A stretch of DNA of 64,000 nt from Artocarpus heterophyllus (Eukaryota; Streptophyta; Magnoliopsida; Rosales; Moraceae), in assembly GCA_025403435.1 (NCBI GenBank), contig CM046345.1:6024774-6088773 (forward strand), read 5' to 3'. A program made the translations under genes and the position numbers. Shown here in pieces: positions 11,364-21,840 of the stretch. Below the pieces are notes generated by a model. That model did no database searches, was not told the origin of the DNA, and was given only the letters and a program-made list of their open reading frames with translations. Positions within the stretch are counted from its first letter, which is position 1, and the number at the start of each line of letters is the position of its first letter.

Positions 11364-14300
11364 ATGGCACCTAGACGTCGTTCGACAGCTGACGCCGAGT
11401 TCGGAAATGATGAGGGCCTGATGAGGTCTATGATCGCGGCTTTTCGGCAGATGGCAGCCAGGACTAGACCGGAAGACTCCAGTGTTGGTAGTCGGCATGC
11501 TTTCTTTAAGGAATTTCGGCGGGCGTCAATTCCGACTTTTGATGGCAATGGGGATCCGCAGTTAGCAGAGTATTGGTTGGATTCAATCTTGAAGCATCTT
11601 GATACCCTTGGTGTGCCTGAGGAGTATCGTGTAGAGTTTGCGGCGTATAAGCTCGAGGGTGGCCCTAACACCTGGTGGAAACAAACTAAGCGTCTGGAGC
11701 GCGGTGGCGATATCGGTTGGGACAAGTTCGAGGATCTGTTCTATGATCGGTATTTTCCGCAGGGGTATAGAGATCAGAAAGCAGCTGAGTTTTATAGATT
11801 GCAGCAGGGTGATCTATCAGTTCGGGAGTACGAGGCAAAGTTTAGCGAGTTGGCTAGGTTTGCTCCATCAGCTGTGGCATCGGAGCGCGAGAAATGCATC
11901 AAGTTCCAGGAAGGACTCAAGGCTCCTATTCGGCGGCAGTTGGTTGCTCTACGGCTTAGGAGTTTCGGAGAGCTTGTGTCGTCGGCGATCTCCGTGGAGA
12001 ATGATTACGTGCAGTATTGTGAGGATCGAGCCAAGGCTTCAGGAGGACCGCAGAGGAGTGGCAGGAAGAGCACCAGTAGTCGTCCAGCTCCGGGGAAAGG
12101 CAAGCAAGGCGGTGCGACCAGTGGCAGTAGCAGTTCGTCTGGCAGCGGGCGCAGCAATCCCTACAGCTTCCATTGTCATTTCTGTCAGCAGCCCGGACAC
12201 ATCAAGAGGAATTGCCCGATCAGGAGTGCTCGTCTTGGATCGCAGACCGGGGAGGATGCCAGTCGTCAGTCTCAGCCTCAGCCTCAGACCCTACCTCCGC
12301 CTCCGCAGTACCCGCAGTTGCAGTATCCGCAGTTTTCTCCTCAGCAATTCTCATATCCGGCACGGGGACAGCAGCCGCAGTATTTTCAGCGCAGTGTTCC
12401 TCAGTATAGAGCTCCGAGTACAGGTAGTGTGCAGTCGTCTCCATCTCAGCAGCATCGGCCGAGTAATGCAGGACCCAGCAATGTCGGTAGAGGAAAAGGG
12501 AAGGCGCCAGTGCAGGTTCATGCAATGGCATCTGGAGGGTCAGATTCTCAGATTGGTAACGCGGTTGTCGATGGTATGGTTTTGGTTTCTAGATCTCTAG
12601 CTCGCGTTTTATTTGATACCGGTGCCTCTCATTCTCTCATTTCGAGTTCCTTTGTACATGCCTTGGGATTAGAAGTAGAAGAGTTTAAGGAACCCCTAGT
12701 TATAACTTCTCCCTTGGGGCGGGTGTGTGTGAATTGTATGTGTAAATCTTGTAAAATAAAGATTGGGGATGAGATTTTGAAAAGTGATTTGATTGTACTC
12801 CCCATGAGTTCCTATGATGTGATTTTAGGGATGGACTGGTTGTCCAGGTATAGTGCAGTTGTGGACTGCCAACTTAGAAAGGTGACCCTAGTGTCTGATA
12901 GGGGGACGGTAATCACTTACCAGGGTGGTGGTGATTGGCTAATGAGTGAGCGTCTCATGAAGTCATGTCTAGGAGGGCGAAGGAATCTAGATTGTTTTGC
13001 TTTTCTTGCCAATCTAGATTGCGAGCCCTATGTTTCGAGTAGTGGTGTAGCGATTCCGGTGGTTGATGAGTTCGAGGATGTTTTCCCCGACGAGTTATCA
13101 GGATTACCACCGCATCGGGAGATTGAGTTTGGTATCGAGTTGTTTCCAGGGACATCACCGATTTCTATGGCACCTTATCGGATGGCGCCGGCAGAAATGA
13201 AGGAATTGAGGAAGCAACTTCAGGAGCTTGCTGATAAAGGATATATTCGGAATAGCACATCTCCGTGGGGAGCACCAGTTTTGTTCGCTAAGAAGCACGA
13301 TGGGACTCTCAGGTTATGTGTGGATTATCGGCAGCTGAATCGTGTTACGGTGAAGAACAAGTATCCCTTGCCTAGGATTGATGAGCTATTTGATCAGTTG
13401 GGAGGTTCGCGATACTTCTCGAAGATTGATTTGCGGTCAGGTTATCATCAGCTCAGAATCAAAGAAGAGGATATTCCCAAGACAGCTTTTAGGACTCGGT
13501 ATGGGCACTTCGAGTTTCTGGTTATGTCTTTCGGGTTGACGAATGCTCCAGCAGCTTTTATGGATTTGATGAACAGGATATTTAGGCCGTATCTGGATCA
13601 GTTTGTGATCGTGTTCATCGATGATATTCTTGTGTATTCTAAGACATGGGAGGAGCATGAGCAGCATCTTCGGATCGTGCTTCAGACTCTGCGGGAGCAC
13701 CAGTTGTATGCTAAGAGGGAAAAGTGTGAGTTCTGGTTGACTGAGGTCAAATTTCTGGGTCATGTCATTTCGGAGCATGGTATTTCAGTGGATCCGTCCA
13801 AGATTGAAGCTATATTGGAGTGGGAACGACCAAGGAATGTAGCGGAGATTCGCAGCTTCTTAGGTCTTGCTGGATATTACAGGAAATTTGTAAAGGACTT
13901 TTCGAAGATTGCAGCTCCGTTGACGAGGTTGATCAGGAAAAATGTCAGGTTTGAGTGGGATGAAGACTGTGAGTCTGCTTTTCAGGAATTGAAGAACCGG
14001 TTGACTTCAGCTCCAGTATTAGTTATTCCTAGTAGTGACGAGCCGTATGAGGTTTATGCTGATGCTTCAGGGCGCGGACTTGGATGCGTGTTGATGCAGC
14101 ATGGACGTGTGGTTGCGTACGGATCGAGACAGCTACGACCTCACGAGCGAAATTATCCTACTCACGATTTAGAGCTTGCAGCGGTGATCTACGCGCTGAA
14201 GATTTGGAGATGTTACTTGTATGGAGCATCGTTTCAGGTCTTCTCCGATCACAAGAGTTTGAGGCATTTGTTCACTCAGAGGGATCTCAATCTGAGGCAG

Positions 14301-15956
14301 CGCAGATGGGTGGAGTACATGGAGGATTATGATTTCGCGTTGCAGTATCATCCTGGAAAAGCTAATGTGGTAGCGGACGCGCTTAGCAGGAAGTCTTCAG
14401 GGATTCTCGCTTGTTTGATTTTTGAGGACTGGAGCAGGGATGCGACAGTGAGTGAGTATCGGCTACAGTATCATGACGACGGTGATCGAGTTTTGTTGTA
14501 TCACGTGGAAGCGACTCCAGCTCTTGTTCGGATGGTGAAGCAAGGTCAGTGGCAGGATCGACATTTGCAGGGGATTTGGTCGCGGATTCAGAACGGGGAG
14601 CAGTTTGAAGAATGGAGCGCGCACGCAGATGGATCGTTGTACTTCCGGGAGCGTCTTGCAGTTCCAGTTATCGCCGAGGTGACGAAAGCCGTTCTAGATG
14701 AAGCTCATAGGTCTCAGTTCGCTATTCATCCGGGGAGCACCAAGATGTATCGTGATTTGAAGAGGCACTATTGGTGGAGAGGCATGAAGAAAGATGTTCG
14801 CGAGTACGTGGCCAAGTGTTCGACGTGTCTTCAGGTGAAAGCTGAGCATCAGAAGCCTGCAGGTCAACTTCAGCCGCTTCCTATTCCAGGGTGGAAATGG
14901 GAGCATGTGACGATGGATTTCCTCACAGGTTTACCGAGGACGGAGCAGCGGCATGATGCAGTTTGGGTTGTGGTCGACAGGTTGACGAAATCGGCGCATT
15001 TCATTCCGTTTAGGTCGACGTGTTCCAGGAAGATTCTCGGAGAGTTGTATATGCAGAATATTGTGAGGTTGCATGGAGTTCCTTTGTCCATCACCTCTGA
15101 TCGAGACACCAGGTTTAATGCTAAGTACTGGAGGAGTTTTCAGGAGGCTTTGGGTACAGATTTGAACTTCAGTACGGCGTTTCATCCTCAGACTGATGGG
15201 CAGTCTGAGAGGGTTATTCAGGTTCTCGAGGATATGTTGCGTGCTTGTGCGTTGGACTTCGGCGGGAATTGGAAGCAATATTTGCATTTGGCGGAGTTCG
15301 CGTACAACAACAGTTATCAAGCGAGTATCGGTATGGCACCATTTGAGGCGTTGTATGGGCGACCGTGCCGGTCACCTGTGTGTTGGGCCGAGCCGGAGGA
15401 TAGAGTTATTCTTGGGCCAGATGAGATTCGTGATAGCAACGAGAAAGTCGCGGTGATTCGGGATCGGTTGAGAGCAGCTCAGAGTCGGCAGAAGAGCTAC
15501 GCGGATAGGAGACGTAGACCCTTAGAGTTCGCGGTTGGAGATTTTGTTCTCTTGAGGGTGTCACCTCGCAAGGGAACTATGCGGTTCGGAGTGAGTGGGA
15601 AACTCGCGCCGAGGTATATTGGGCCGTTCGAGATCACTCAGCGTGTTGGTGTGGTCGCTTATCGGCTTGATCTTCCGCCCGAACTTTCTCATGTGCACGA
15701 TGTGTTTCATGTGTCTATGCTTAGGAAGTGTCCACCTGAGCAGGGTAAGATAGTATCATTTCGCGATGTGCAGGTTCAGGAGGATACGACGTACGAAGAA
15801 GTGCCGATTCAGATCATCGACCGGAAAGTGATTAGCTTGCGTCGTCGTGAGATATCGTTGGTAAAGGTCGTGTGGCAGCATCACGGGGTTGATGAAGCCA
15901 CTTGGGAACTTGAGTCGGGTATGCGGGAATTGTATCCGCATTTGTTTTGTTTTTGA
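11364..15956 (+). CDS. Gag-Pol polyprotein of element A, intact, chromodomain-bearing
   Basis: A single open frame of 1530 aa encodes every protein of a Ty3/gypsy element. In order: a retrotransposon gag domain (about 60-230), a CCHC zinc knuckle starting at Cys271 ([14 protein letters not shown]), aspartic protease with Asp418 (FDTGAS), reverse transcriptase with the catalytic pair Asp753-Asp754 (FIDDILVYS), RNase H starting near Asp900 (YADASG), integrase with an N-terminal HHCC zinc region and the triad Asp1185, Asp1246, Glu1282 (35 residues between the last two), then a chromodomain-like C terminus ending near LYPHLFCF. No stop or frameshift is present. The start ATG follows the primer-binding site by about 85 bp. 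Internal codons are far more GC-rich than the flanking host DNA. The element looks able to encode everything needed for its own movement. Confidence 0.96.
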   Translation: MAPRRRSTADAEFGNDEGLMRSMIAAFRQMAARTRPEDSSVGSRHAFFKEFRRASIPTFDGNGDPQLAEYWLDSILKHLDTLGVPEEYRVEFAAYKLEGGPNTWWKQTKRLERGGDIGWDKFEDLFYDRYFPQGYRDQKAAEFYRLQQGDLSVREYEAKFSELARFAPSAVASEREKCIKFQEGLKAPIRRQLVALRLRSFGELVSSAISVENDYVQYCEDRAKASGGPQRSGRKSTSSRPAPGKGKQGGATSGSSSSSGSGRSNPYSFHCHFCQQPGHIKRNCPIRSARLGSQTGEDASRQSQPQPQTLPPPPQYPQLQYPQFSPQQFSYPARGQQPQYFQRSVPQYRAPSTGSVQSSPSQQHRPSNAGPSNVGRGKGKAPVQVHAMASGGSDSQIGNAVVDGMVLVSRSLARVLFDTGASHSLISSSFVHALGLEVEEFKEPLVITSPLGRVCVNCMCKSCKIKIGDEILKSDLIVLPMSSYDVILGMDWLSRYSAVVDCQLRKVTLVSDRGTVITYQGGGDWLMSERLMKSCLGGRRNLDCFAFLANLDCEPYVSSSGVAIPVVDEFEDVFPDELSGLPPHREIEFGIELFPGTSPISMAPYRMAPAEMKELRKQLQELADKGYIRNSTSPWGAPVLFAKKHDGTLRLCVDYRQLNRVTVKNKYPLPRIDELFDQLGGSRYFSKIDLRSGYHQLRIKEEDIPKTAFRTRYGHFEFLVMSFGLTNAPAAFMDLMNRIFRPYLDQFVIVFIDDILVYSKTWEEHEQHLRIVLQTLREHQLYAKREKCEFWLTEVKFLGHVISEHGISVDPSKIEAILEWERPRNVAEIRSFLGLAGYYRKFVKDFSKIAAPLTRLIRKNVRFEWDEDCESAFQELKNRLTSAPVLVIPSSDEPYEVYADASGRGLGCVLMQHGRVVAYGSRQLRPHERNYPTHDLELAAVIYALKIWRCYLYGASFQVFSDHKSLRHLFTQRDLNLRQRRWVEYMEDYDFALQYHPGKANVVADALSRKSSGILACLIFEDWSRDATVSEYRLQYHDDGDRVLLYHVEATPALVRMVKQGQWQDRHLQGIWSRIQNGEQFEEWSAHADGSLYFRERLAVPVIAEVTKAVLDEAHRSQFAIHPGSTKMYRDLKRHYWWRGMKKDVREYVAKCSTCLQVKAEHQKPAGQLQPLPIPGWKWEHVTMDFLTGLPRTEQRHDAVWVVVDRLTKSAHFIPFRSTCSRKILGELYMQNIVRLHGVPLSITSDRDTRFNAKYWRSFQEALGTDLNFSTAFHPQTDGQSERVIQVLEDMLRACALDFGGNWKQYLHLAEFAYNNSYQASIGMAPFEALYGRPCRSPVCWAEPEDRVILGPDEIRDSNEKVAVIRDRLRAAQSRQKSYADRRRRPLEFAVGDFVLLRVSPRKGTMRFGVSGKLAPRYIGPFEITQRVGVVAYRLDLPPELSHVHDVFHVSMLRKCPPEQGKIVSFRDVQVQEDTTYEEVPIQIIDRKVISLRRREISLVKVVWQHHGVDEATWELESGMRELYPHLFCF

Positions 15957-15991
15957 GATGAGTTTTAAATTTCGTGGACGAAATTTCTTTT

Positions 15992-16004
15992 AGGGGTAGA
16001 GAGC
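15992..16004 (+). other. Polypurine tract of element A
   Basis: The purine-rich aggggtagagagc lies directly before the 3' LTR, in the position where plus-strand synthesis is primed. Confidence 0.85.
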
Positions 16005-18162
16005 TGTAACGTCCCGAAATTTATTTAACATTAATGTAATGTAAATGATGAATTAGTGTGCCATAATTAAAGTTTTAACTTTAATTAGATTATTTGGTTG
16101 GATTTTTAGTTTTTGGTTGTTTTGTTAAATTGATGTGTTCAAAAGATTTCTTATTGATTTAAAATGATGTTTTGAGTTTTAAAACACAACAATTTGTAAA
16201 ATGTTAAAAATACTCTGTTTTACAAAACCGTGGGCGGCACATGGTTTTCGCACAGTAAAACCGCCCACCGATTTTCTCTATTTATTTCTCTCTTCTCTCT
16301 CTCCCTCTTCATTCTCACGGGCTCTCTCTCTCTCTTCCCTCTCTCTCACTCGGCAGCCCCTCTCTCTCTCTCAATCTCTCTCTCAAAATTTTTGAACTCC
16401 ATTTCGAATCCAAGCTTCGGAACAGCAAGGAGGAAGCTCGGGGACGTGATTCGGCGACCGAGAACGCGGATTGAAGCTTCGATTCGAGGTTAGATTCGAA
16501 ATTTCTAAACTTTTTACAAAATTTTCGATTTTGTGTGTTTTTGAAATCTAAGTTTGTTTAAGCTTAGAAAACCGTGGATTTGTGTTAAATGAGCTTAGAA
16601 CAACTAGAATCTAAACCTAGATTGAAGAAAAACGGATTGGATTCAAGATTTTCATTTTTCTCCTAATTTTCTCATTTTCGGATTTTTGAAGATTTTGAGT
16701 TCAAATGTTGTTTAAATGATTCCAAACATGTTTTAGAATGTTTTTCTATCAACTATAGTTGTTTTTCATGCCTGGGATTTGAGAAAAACAGGTTAGAAAC
16801 AAGATTTGGATTTTGGGGATCGAGAAACCCGTGGCTGGGATTTCTGGATTTTCCCAGTTCGGCAGGCCGAAGTTCATGTTCGGCAGGCCGAAGTTCATGA
16901 TCGGCAGGCCGGTGTTCTTCCGATCGGCAGGCCGAATCTGGGGACATGTTCGGCAGGCCGAACCTTGTTTCCGGCAGGCCGAACTGTACAGTTCGGCAGG
17001 CCGAAGCAGGGCGTCCGGCAGGCCGACCGAGGCATGGAAAATTTTGTGATTTTTACCCGATTTCACTGTTTTGAACCCTGATTTAAATCCCAACCTTATA
17101 GGATGATTTTAATGATACAAATGGCACACTAGGACATCATGAAATGATTTGGTAACATAGAATGTTTCGAACTAGATATTGATTGATTTAGTTGGTATCT
17201 AGGATTGTTCGTGGTTCCGTGGAGCTAACGTATAGCGGATCGGGATTACGGTGTGGGGTACCGGCACGAGTACTGAGGTAGGACTTCTATCCTATTTCTT
17301 TGGTAGCCTGGTTTTGAAATGATTTGGCTTTGAAAATGATTTCTATCAAAATGTTTTCAACGGTTGTTTGAAAATGATTTTATCGGTTATATTTTTATAT
17401 ACCGTGACATGAAATGAATTTCATAATGAATGTAATTGACAACACTCGGTAAATGGGTTTTGAATGATAATGATAATAACCACATGGGCATGATGCCATA
17501 TCAGAGATCGGGTCGTGATCGACCTTGGGGGCAGGTCCCGAAACCCAGCTGGGCCACTACGGTGGTGATATCATGGTTTGCCTAGGTAAAAGTAAACTGG
17601 TGTTTTGATTTGACGAGTAGACTGTTCTGTGTCAGAACGGTTCTACTCAATTTATTTATTTATTTATTCAAGTTTCTTTTTGTATAACTCCTGATAATGT
17701 TATGTTTCTTTGCATTAAATTATTTTATAAAACTTAGTCCTACTGAGCCTTTCGCTCACGTTTTATCTGTTTTAAATTCCCCCCTCTAGGTGGTTTCCCA
17801 TTTAGGTTTGGAGAAGATTCTTCGGACCGAACTCAGGAGCAATAGGAGGATTTACTTTACCTTTTGCTCTATTTAATTAAGGCATGTAAGACTTAACTTT
17901 ATTTGTACTTGGACTGTAATTGTATTTGTGATATTGTCAGATCCATGTGTGTGCACAAGTTGTGGGTTGTGGAACCCATATTCGCGGTTTTTATTCAATT
18001 GTTGTTATTTGTTTAATGATTTTAAATTCTTTATAAAATGTGGTGGAAATTCTCCTTTATTTCTTGCTTAATTGGGTTTTTAAACCCTTAATTTCAAATA
18101 AACTCTCATTTAATTAATCTAAATATTCCGCCACGTCACCTCCCGTACTCCGGGGCGTGACA
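16005..18162 (+). repeat. 3' LTR of element A
   Basis: It is the same length as the 5' LTR (2158 bp). Reading both side by side I found only one substitution, A at 17161 against G at 10257. It carries the same palindrome array (16857-17028) and the same GAGC hairpin. The duplicated target ttcta follows at 18163-18167. Confidence 0.95.
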
Positions 18163-18372
18163 TTCTATGTGTTCGAGGAAATGAGATTCCGGGACACGCA
18201 GGGAATCAGGCGGCCGATAGCAGGTGAAATCAAGGAGGTAAATGGACTTGGATTTGATCCACAAATAGATCATAAGCACCAAGATGATCATCAAAGTAGT
18301 TGTTACTACGGGGATATGAGGATTTGAGAGAGATAAACATCTTAGTAATAAATCGTTAGTTATGATCTCCAT
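18163..18372 (-). pseudogene. 3-ketoacyl-CoA synthase, N-terminal part of the gene split by element A
   Basis: Starting at ATG 18372, the minus strand encodes about 70 residues: MEIITNDLLLRC, then a hydrophobic anchor (about residues 22-40, VVTTTLMIILVLMIYLWI), then the KCS signature YLLDFTCYRPPDSLRVP and HFLEHIE. The frame runs directly into 9095 once element A and one ttcta copy are removed. The ATG was chosen because the longer frame begins with TTG. This exon end and its promoter overlap a tandem duplication (18277-20568) whose distal copy carries a dead duplicate of the first 28 codons. Confidence 0.9.
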
Positions 18373-19110
18373 GTTAAAGGGTAAGTAGTTATTTGTCAAG
18401 TATTGGACTTAATTTGTCCATATATTTTTGTGTATTTATATAATGGCGAACAATATTAATGACATGATGAAGAGTTTGACAAGGAATTGTAAGGAAAAAA
18501 AAAAAAAGAGAGGACATTATCGTGACTACAAAAGTATTAATGTTGTCTCTCTCATGCAATGTGAGACAATAAAACGGTTAGAACAACATCTATATTCATG
18601 ACATTTTCTTTGTGGTCTTGTTATATCACGCCATGCATGCTCTAATTGGATGTAGAGAAATATACCCATCTCAATTGATTAATTGAAGAGCTACTATTCC
18701 TAACTATATTCTTAAGTAGCCACAAGAAATGCAGATTATATATATGTGTATTGTTTCAACTGTGTCCAGGAAAATCACGTCTCACTCCCTGTTGTTTCTG
18801 AAATTTTCCGCAATTTCACCTAGATTGTTGAAGTACTAGTCCACAAAAAAGGTAACTTTTTTTTGGTTGATTTGTCATGAGGATTACATGCATGTACAAA
18901 GAAACGTAACAATTTCTATCTCTTAACTGCATAACAAAGTTGCTACTTGAGTTGAGTATGTGTGAGAAGGTTGTGTGACCAAGGTTCAAACCTTAGTGGT
19001 GTAAAGGTTAACGCCTTATTAGCATAGACATTATATATATTGTTAATAAATTAAATAAATGACATTTATTTATTTTTGATTGCTTATGTATATTATGAAT
19101 GCTTTAATAA

Positions 19111-19400
19111 ATACTACTACAAACTGGGCCTTCCGTGATGGTTTTAAACCATCATGGAAAACTTTCATGATGATTAAAAAACCATCGTGGTACTATATTG
19201 AGTTTTTACAACAGTTTTTTACCATCATAAAACTTCTTTTTAGTAATAGAATATCATCATTACACGACGGTTTTTTAAAAACTATCATAAAAAAATAGTT
19301 TTCTTGAACCTTATACAACGGTTTTTGTAAAAAACTGTCATGTAAGGGTGTGTATTTACGACGGTTTTTAATAAAAACCATCACGGATAATTGGTCTTAG
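19111..19400. mobile_element. CACTA-like foldback/MITE in duplication unit 1
   Basis: The outer arms ttccgtgatggtttt and aaaaccatcacggataa are inverted repeats, and several accatcatgg/ccatgatggtt motifs in both directions lie inside. The second copy starts CACTACTACAAAC, the terminal sequence of CACTA transposons. No transposase is encoded. It is present in both duplication units, so it entered before the duplication. Confidence 0.5.
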
Positions 19401-20260
19401 GAAAAAGTCCCTAAATTTTTCACCAAGATGATCATCAAAGTAGTTTGTTGCTATGGATTTGAGAGAGATAAACATCTTAGTAATAAATCATTAATTATGA
19501 TCTCCATGTTAAAGGGTGGTGAAACTAGCTAATTATTTGTCAAGTATTGGACTTAATTTGTTGTATATTTTTGTGTACTTATATAATGGCGAACAATGTT
19601 AATGACATGAGGAAGAGCTTGACAAGGAATTTTAAGGGAAAAACAAAAGAGAGGACATTACCGTGATTGCAAAAGTATTATGTTTTCTCTCTCATGCAGT
19701 GTGAGACAATAAAACGGTTAAAATAACATTTATATTCATGACATTTTCTTTGTGATCTTGTTATATCACGCGATGCATGCTATAACTGAATGTAGAGAAA
19801 TATACCCATCTCAATTGATTGATTGAAGAGCTACTATTCCTAATTATATTTTAAATAGCCAGAAGAAATGCAGATTATATATATGTGTATTGTTTCAATT
19901 GTGTCATGGAAAATCACGTCTCACTCCTTGTTGTTTCTGAAATTTCCCGCAATTTCACCTCGATTGTTGAAATACTAGTCCACCAAAAAAAAAAAAAAAA
20001 GATAACTTTTTTTGGTTGATTTGTCATGAGGATTACATGCATGTACAAAGAAACTTGACAATTTCTATTTCTTAACTACGTAAAAAAGTTGCTACTTGAG
20101 TTGAGCATGCGTAAGAAGGGTGTGTGACCAAGGTTCAAATCTTAGTGGTGTAAGGGTTAATGTCCTATAAGTATAGACATTGTATATATTGTTAATAAAT
20201 TAAATAAATGACATTTATTAATTTTTAGTTGCTTATGTGTATTATGAATTCTTTAATAAA

Positions 20261-20545
20261 CACTACTACAAACTGGGCCTTCCATAATGGTTTGAACTAT
20301 TGTGGAAAACTTTCATGATAGTTAAAAAATTATCGTGATACCATATTGAGTTATCACAATCGTTTTTTACTGTCGTGAAACGTCTGTTTAGTAATAGAAT
20401 GCCATCATTACATGACAACTTTTGAAAACTATCGTAAAAAAATAGTTTTCTTAAACCTTACACGATGGTTTCTGCGAAAAACTATCGTGTAAAGGTGTGT
20501 TTTTATGACGGTTTTTAATAAAAACCATCGTGAATAATTGGTTGC
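20261..20545. mobile_element. CACTA-like foldback/MITE in duplication unit 2
   Basis: This is the duplicated partner of the element at 19111-19400. It keeps the CACTACTACAAA end and the alternating gatggtt/aaccatc subterminal motifs, but with more mismatches. No TSD was confirmed. Confidence 0.5.
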
Positions 20546-21261
20546 ACGAAAAAGATCCTAAATTTTTAATTTCCCACAAGATGACCAGTCCCATGTATTA
20601 TCAATTACTACAATACCCTAATTACAAAATAAAATATGTTTATTAAAATAGAAAGTATTTACAAAATCATTTACATTAAACTATTTTATATAGTTATTTA
20701 TCAACTACCCTTGCTATATATGAGATACCTACTCATAAATTGTACATGCTTAACTTTAACCTCATTTATATCCTTATGTGTATAAAATTTCTTTTTTGAT
20801 AGCCCTTGTATACCATAATTAATTATGTCCCACACGTAACGTAAAATAAAGAATCACATTTTACATTTCCTTCTTGTCTAGGACACTTACGATAAGAATA
20901 TAGCGTTTCGTTTACTCGCATTGTTACACAACTTTCCATTTGAAGTTTTCAATCGTTAAATACCCTAACATTGTGTCATGATTAAAATGAATTAATAAAA
21001 ACAATTATGTAAAGCTTAACATAGTTAATTTTATAAGAAAAATTGATACTTACAATCTTGTGAGTGATACAAAATCATCATGTGGTTGATGTCCGAGGGG
21101 ATCAAACCAAAATTTGAAAAACAATCAAGAAATAAGAAAGGTAAAAAAAAAATGAGCGGACATTAGTAAGAAACAACGAGGAGGAGAAAAAATGACGGCT
21201 AACAGATAAACGGCAGTAAATATTACGCGACAAATAAGGAAACGACAACAAACGAATGCAT

Positions 21262-21578
21262 AAACGACAGTCAACTAGAAACATGAGCGCAGGTGAAAGG
21301 ACGAATGACAGCAATTAAGAAAACAACGTCAAAAAGAAAACTGAAATGACAACTGATAGAAACCGACAAGTAAAAAACAAACGACAGAGAAGTGGGAATC
21401 GACATGAATTGAAACGAAAACAAATACATAAAACGACAATGAATTGGAAACATGAGAGAAGATAAAACGACGAACGACAGCAATAATAAAACAACGTCAA
21501 AAAGAAAACTGAAATGACAAATGATACAAAACGACAAGTAAAAGAAAACGACAGAGAAGTGGGAAACGACATGAATTA
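21262..21578. repeat. Two-copy ACGACA-rich tandem repeat of about 169 bp upstream of CBBY
   Basis: The words caacgtcaaaaagaaaactg and cgacagagaagtggga each occur twice, offset by about 169 bp. Composition resembles the repeat at 7170-7560. It ends about 260 bp before the CBBY start codon. Three overlapping open frames on the T-rich strand are compositional artefacts. Confidence 0.6.
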
Positions 21579-21840
21579 AAACTTGAAAGGGTGATTAGAA
21601 GGAAACGACATCCAAAAAGGCCCCGAATGTCCTGAAAAGATGTGGGCTTGGAGAGCATCACTTTCTAGCCCAAAAAGGAGAGAACTTTGTGAAATTTGCA
21701 TTTTGCACCCCCAAAAAACCTTTTTGTGGACCCCAGTGGATAAGTTGGGTCCAACTCCAACCACTTGCAAAGAGAGGCTGTCTTTAACCGTTGGACGGTT
21801 GGGAAGTGTGAGAAGGGAGAGAGAGAGAGAAATCACAAAA

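Larger units (their letters stand above)
9101..18162 (+). mobile_element. Element A: complete Ty3/gypsy chromovirus (Tekay-like)
   Basis: The element has two 2158-bp LTRs (TGTAAC...GTGACA), an initiator-Met primer-binding site, one open gag-pol frame, a purine tract, and a 5-bp target duplication ttcta at 9096-9100 and 18163-18167. The domain order protease-RT-RNase H-integrase with a C-terminal chromodomain places it in the chromoviruses; long LTRs and the protein suggest Tekay/Del. It sits inside the coding region of a KCS gene in antisense orientation. By eye the LTRs differ at one position (G at 10257, A at 17161), so the insertion is very young. Element B is an older relative. Confidence 0.96.
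18277..20568. repeat. Tandem duplication of the KCS 5' end and promoter, two units of about 1.15 kb
   Basis: Unit 1 (18277-19420) and unit 2 (19421-20568) both start caccaagatgatcatcaaag and end near cctaaattttt. Each holds the first KCS codons, the upstream region and a foldback element. Unit 2 has a KCS start at ATG 19507, but a small deletion gives an in-frame TAG after the SNP residues, so it is a non-coding remnant. The copies differ by scattered substitutions and small indels, so the duplication predates element A. No gene is seen between 18400 and 21600. Confidence 0.88.
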
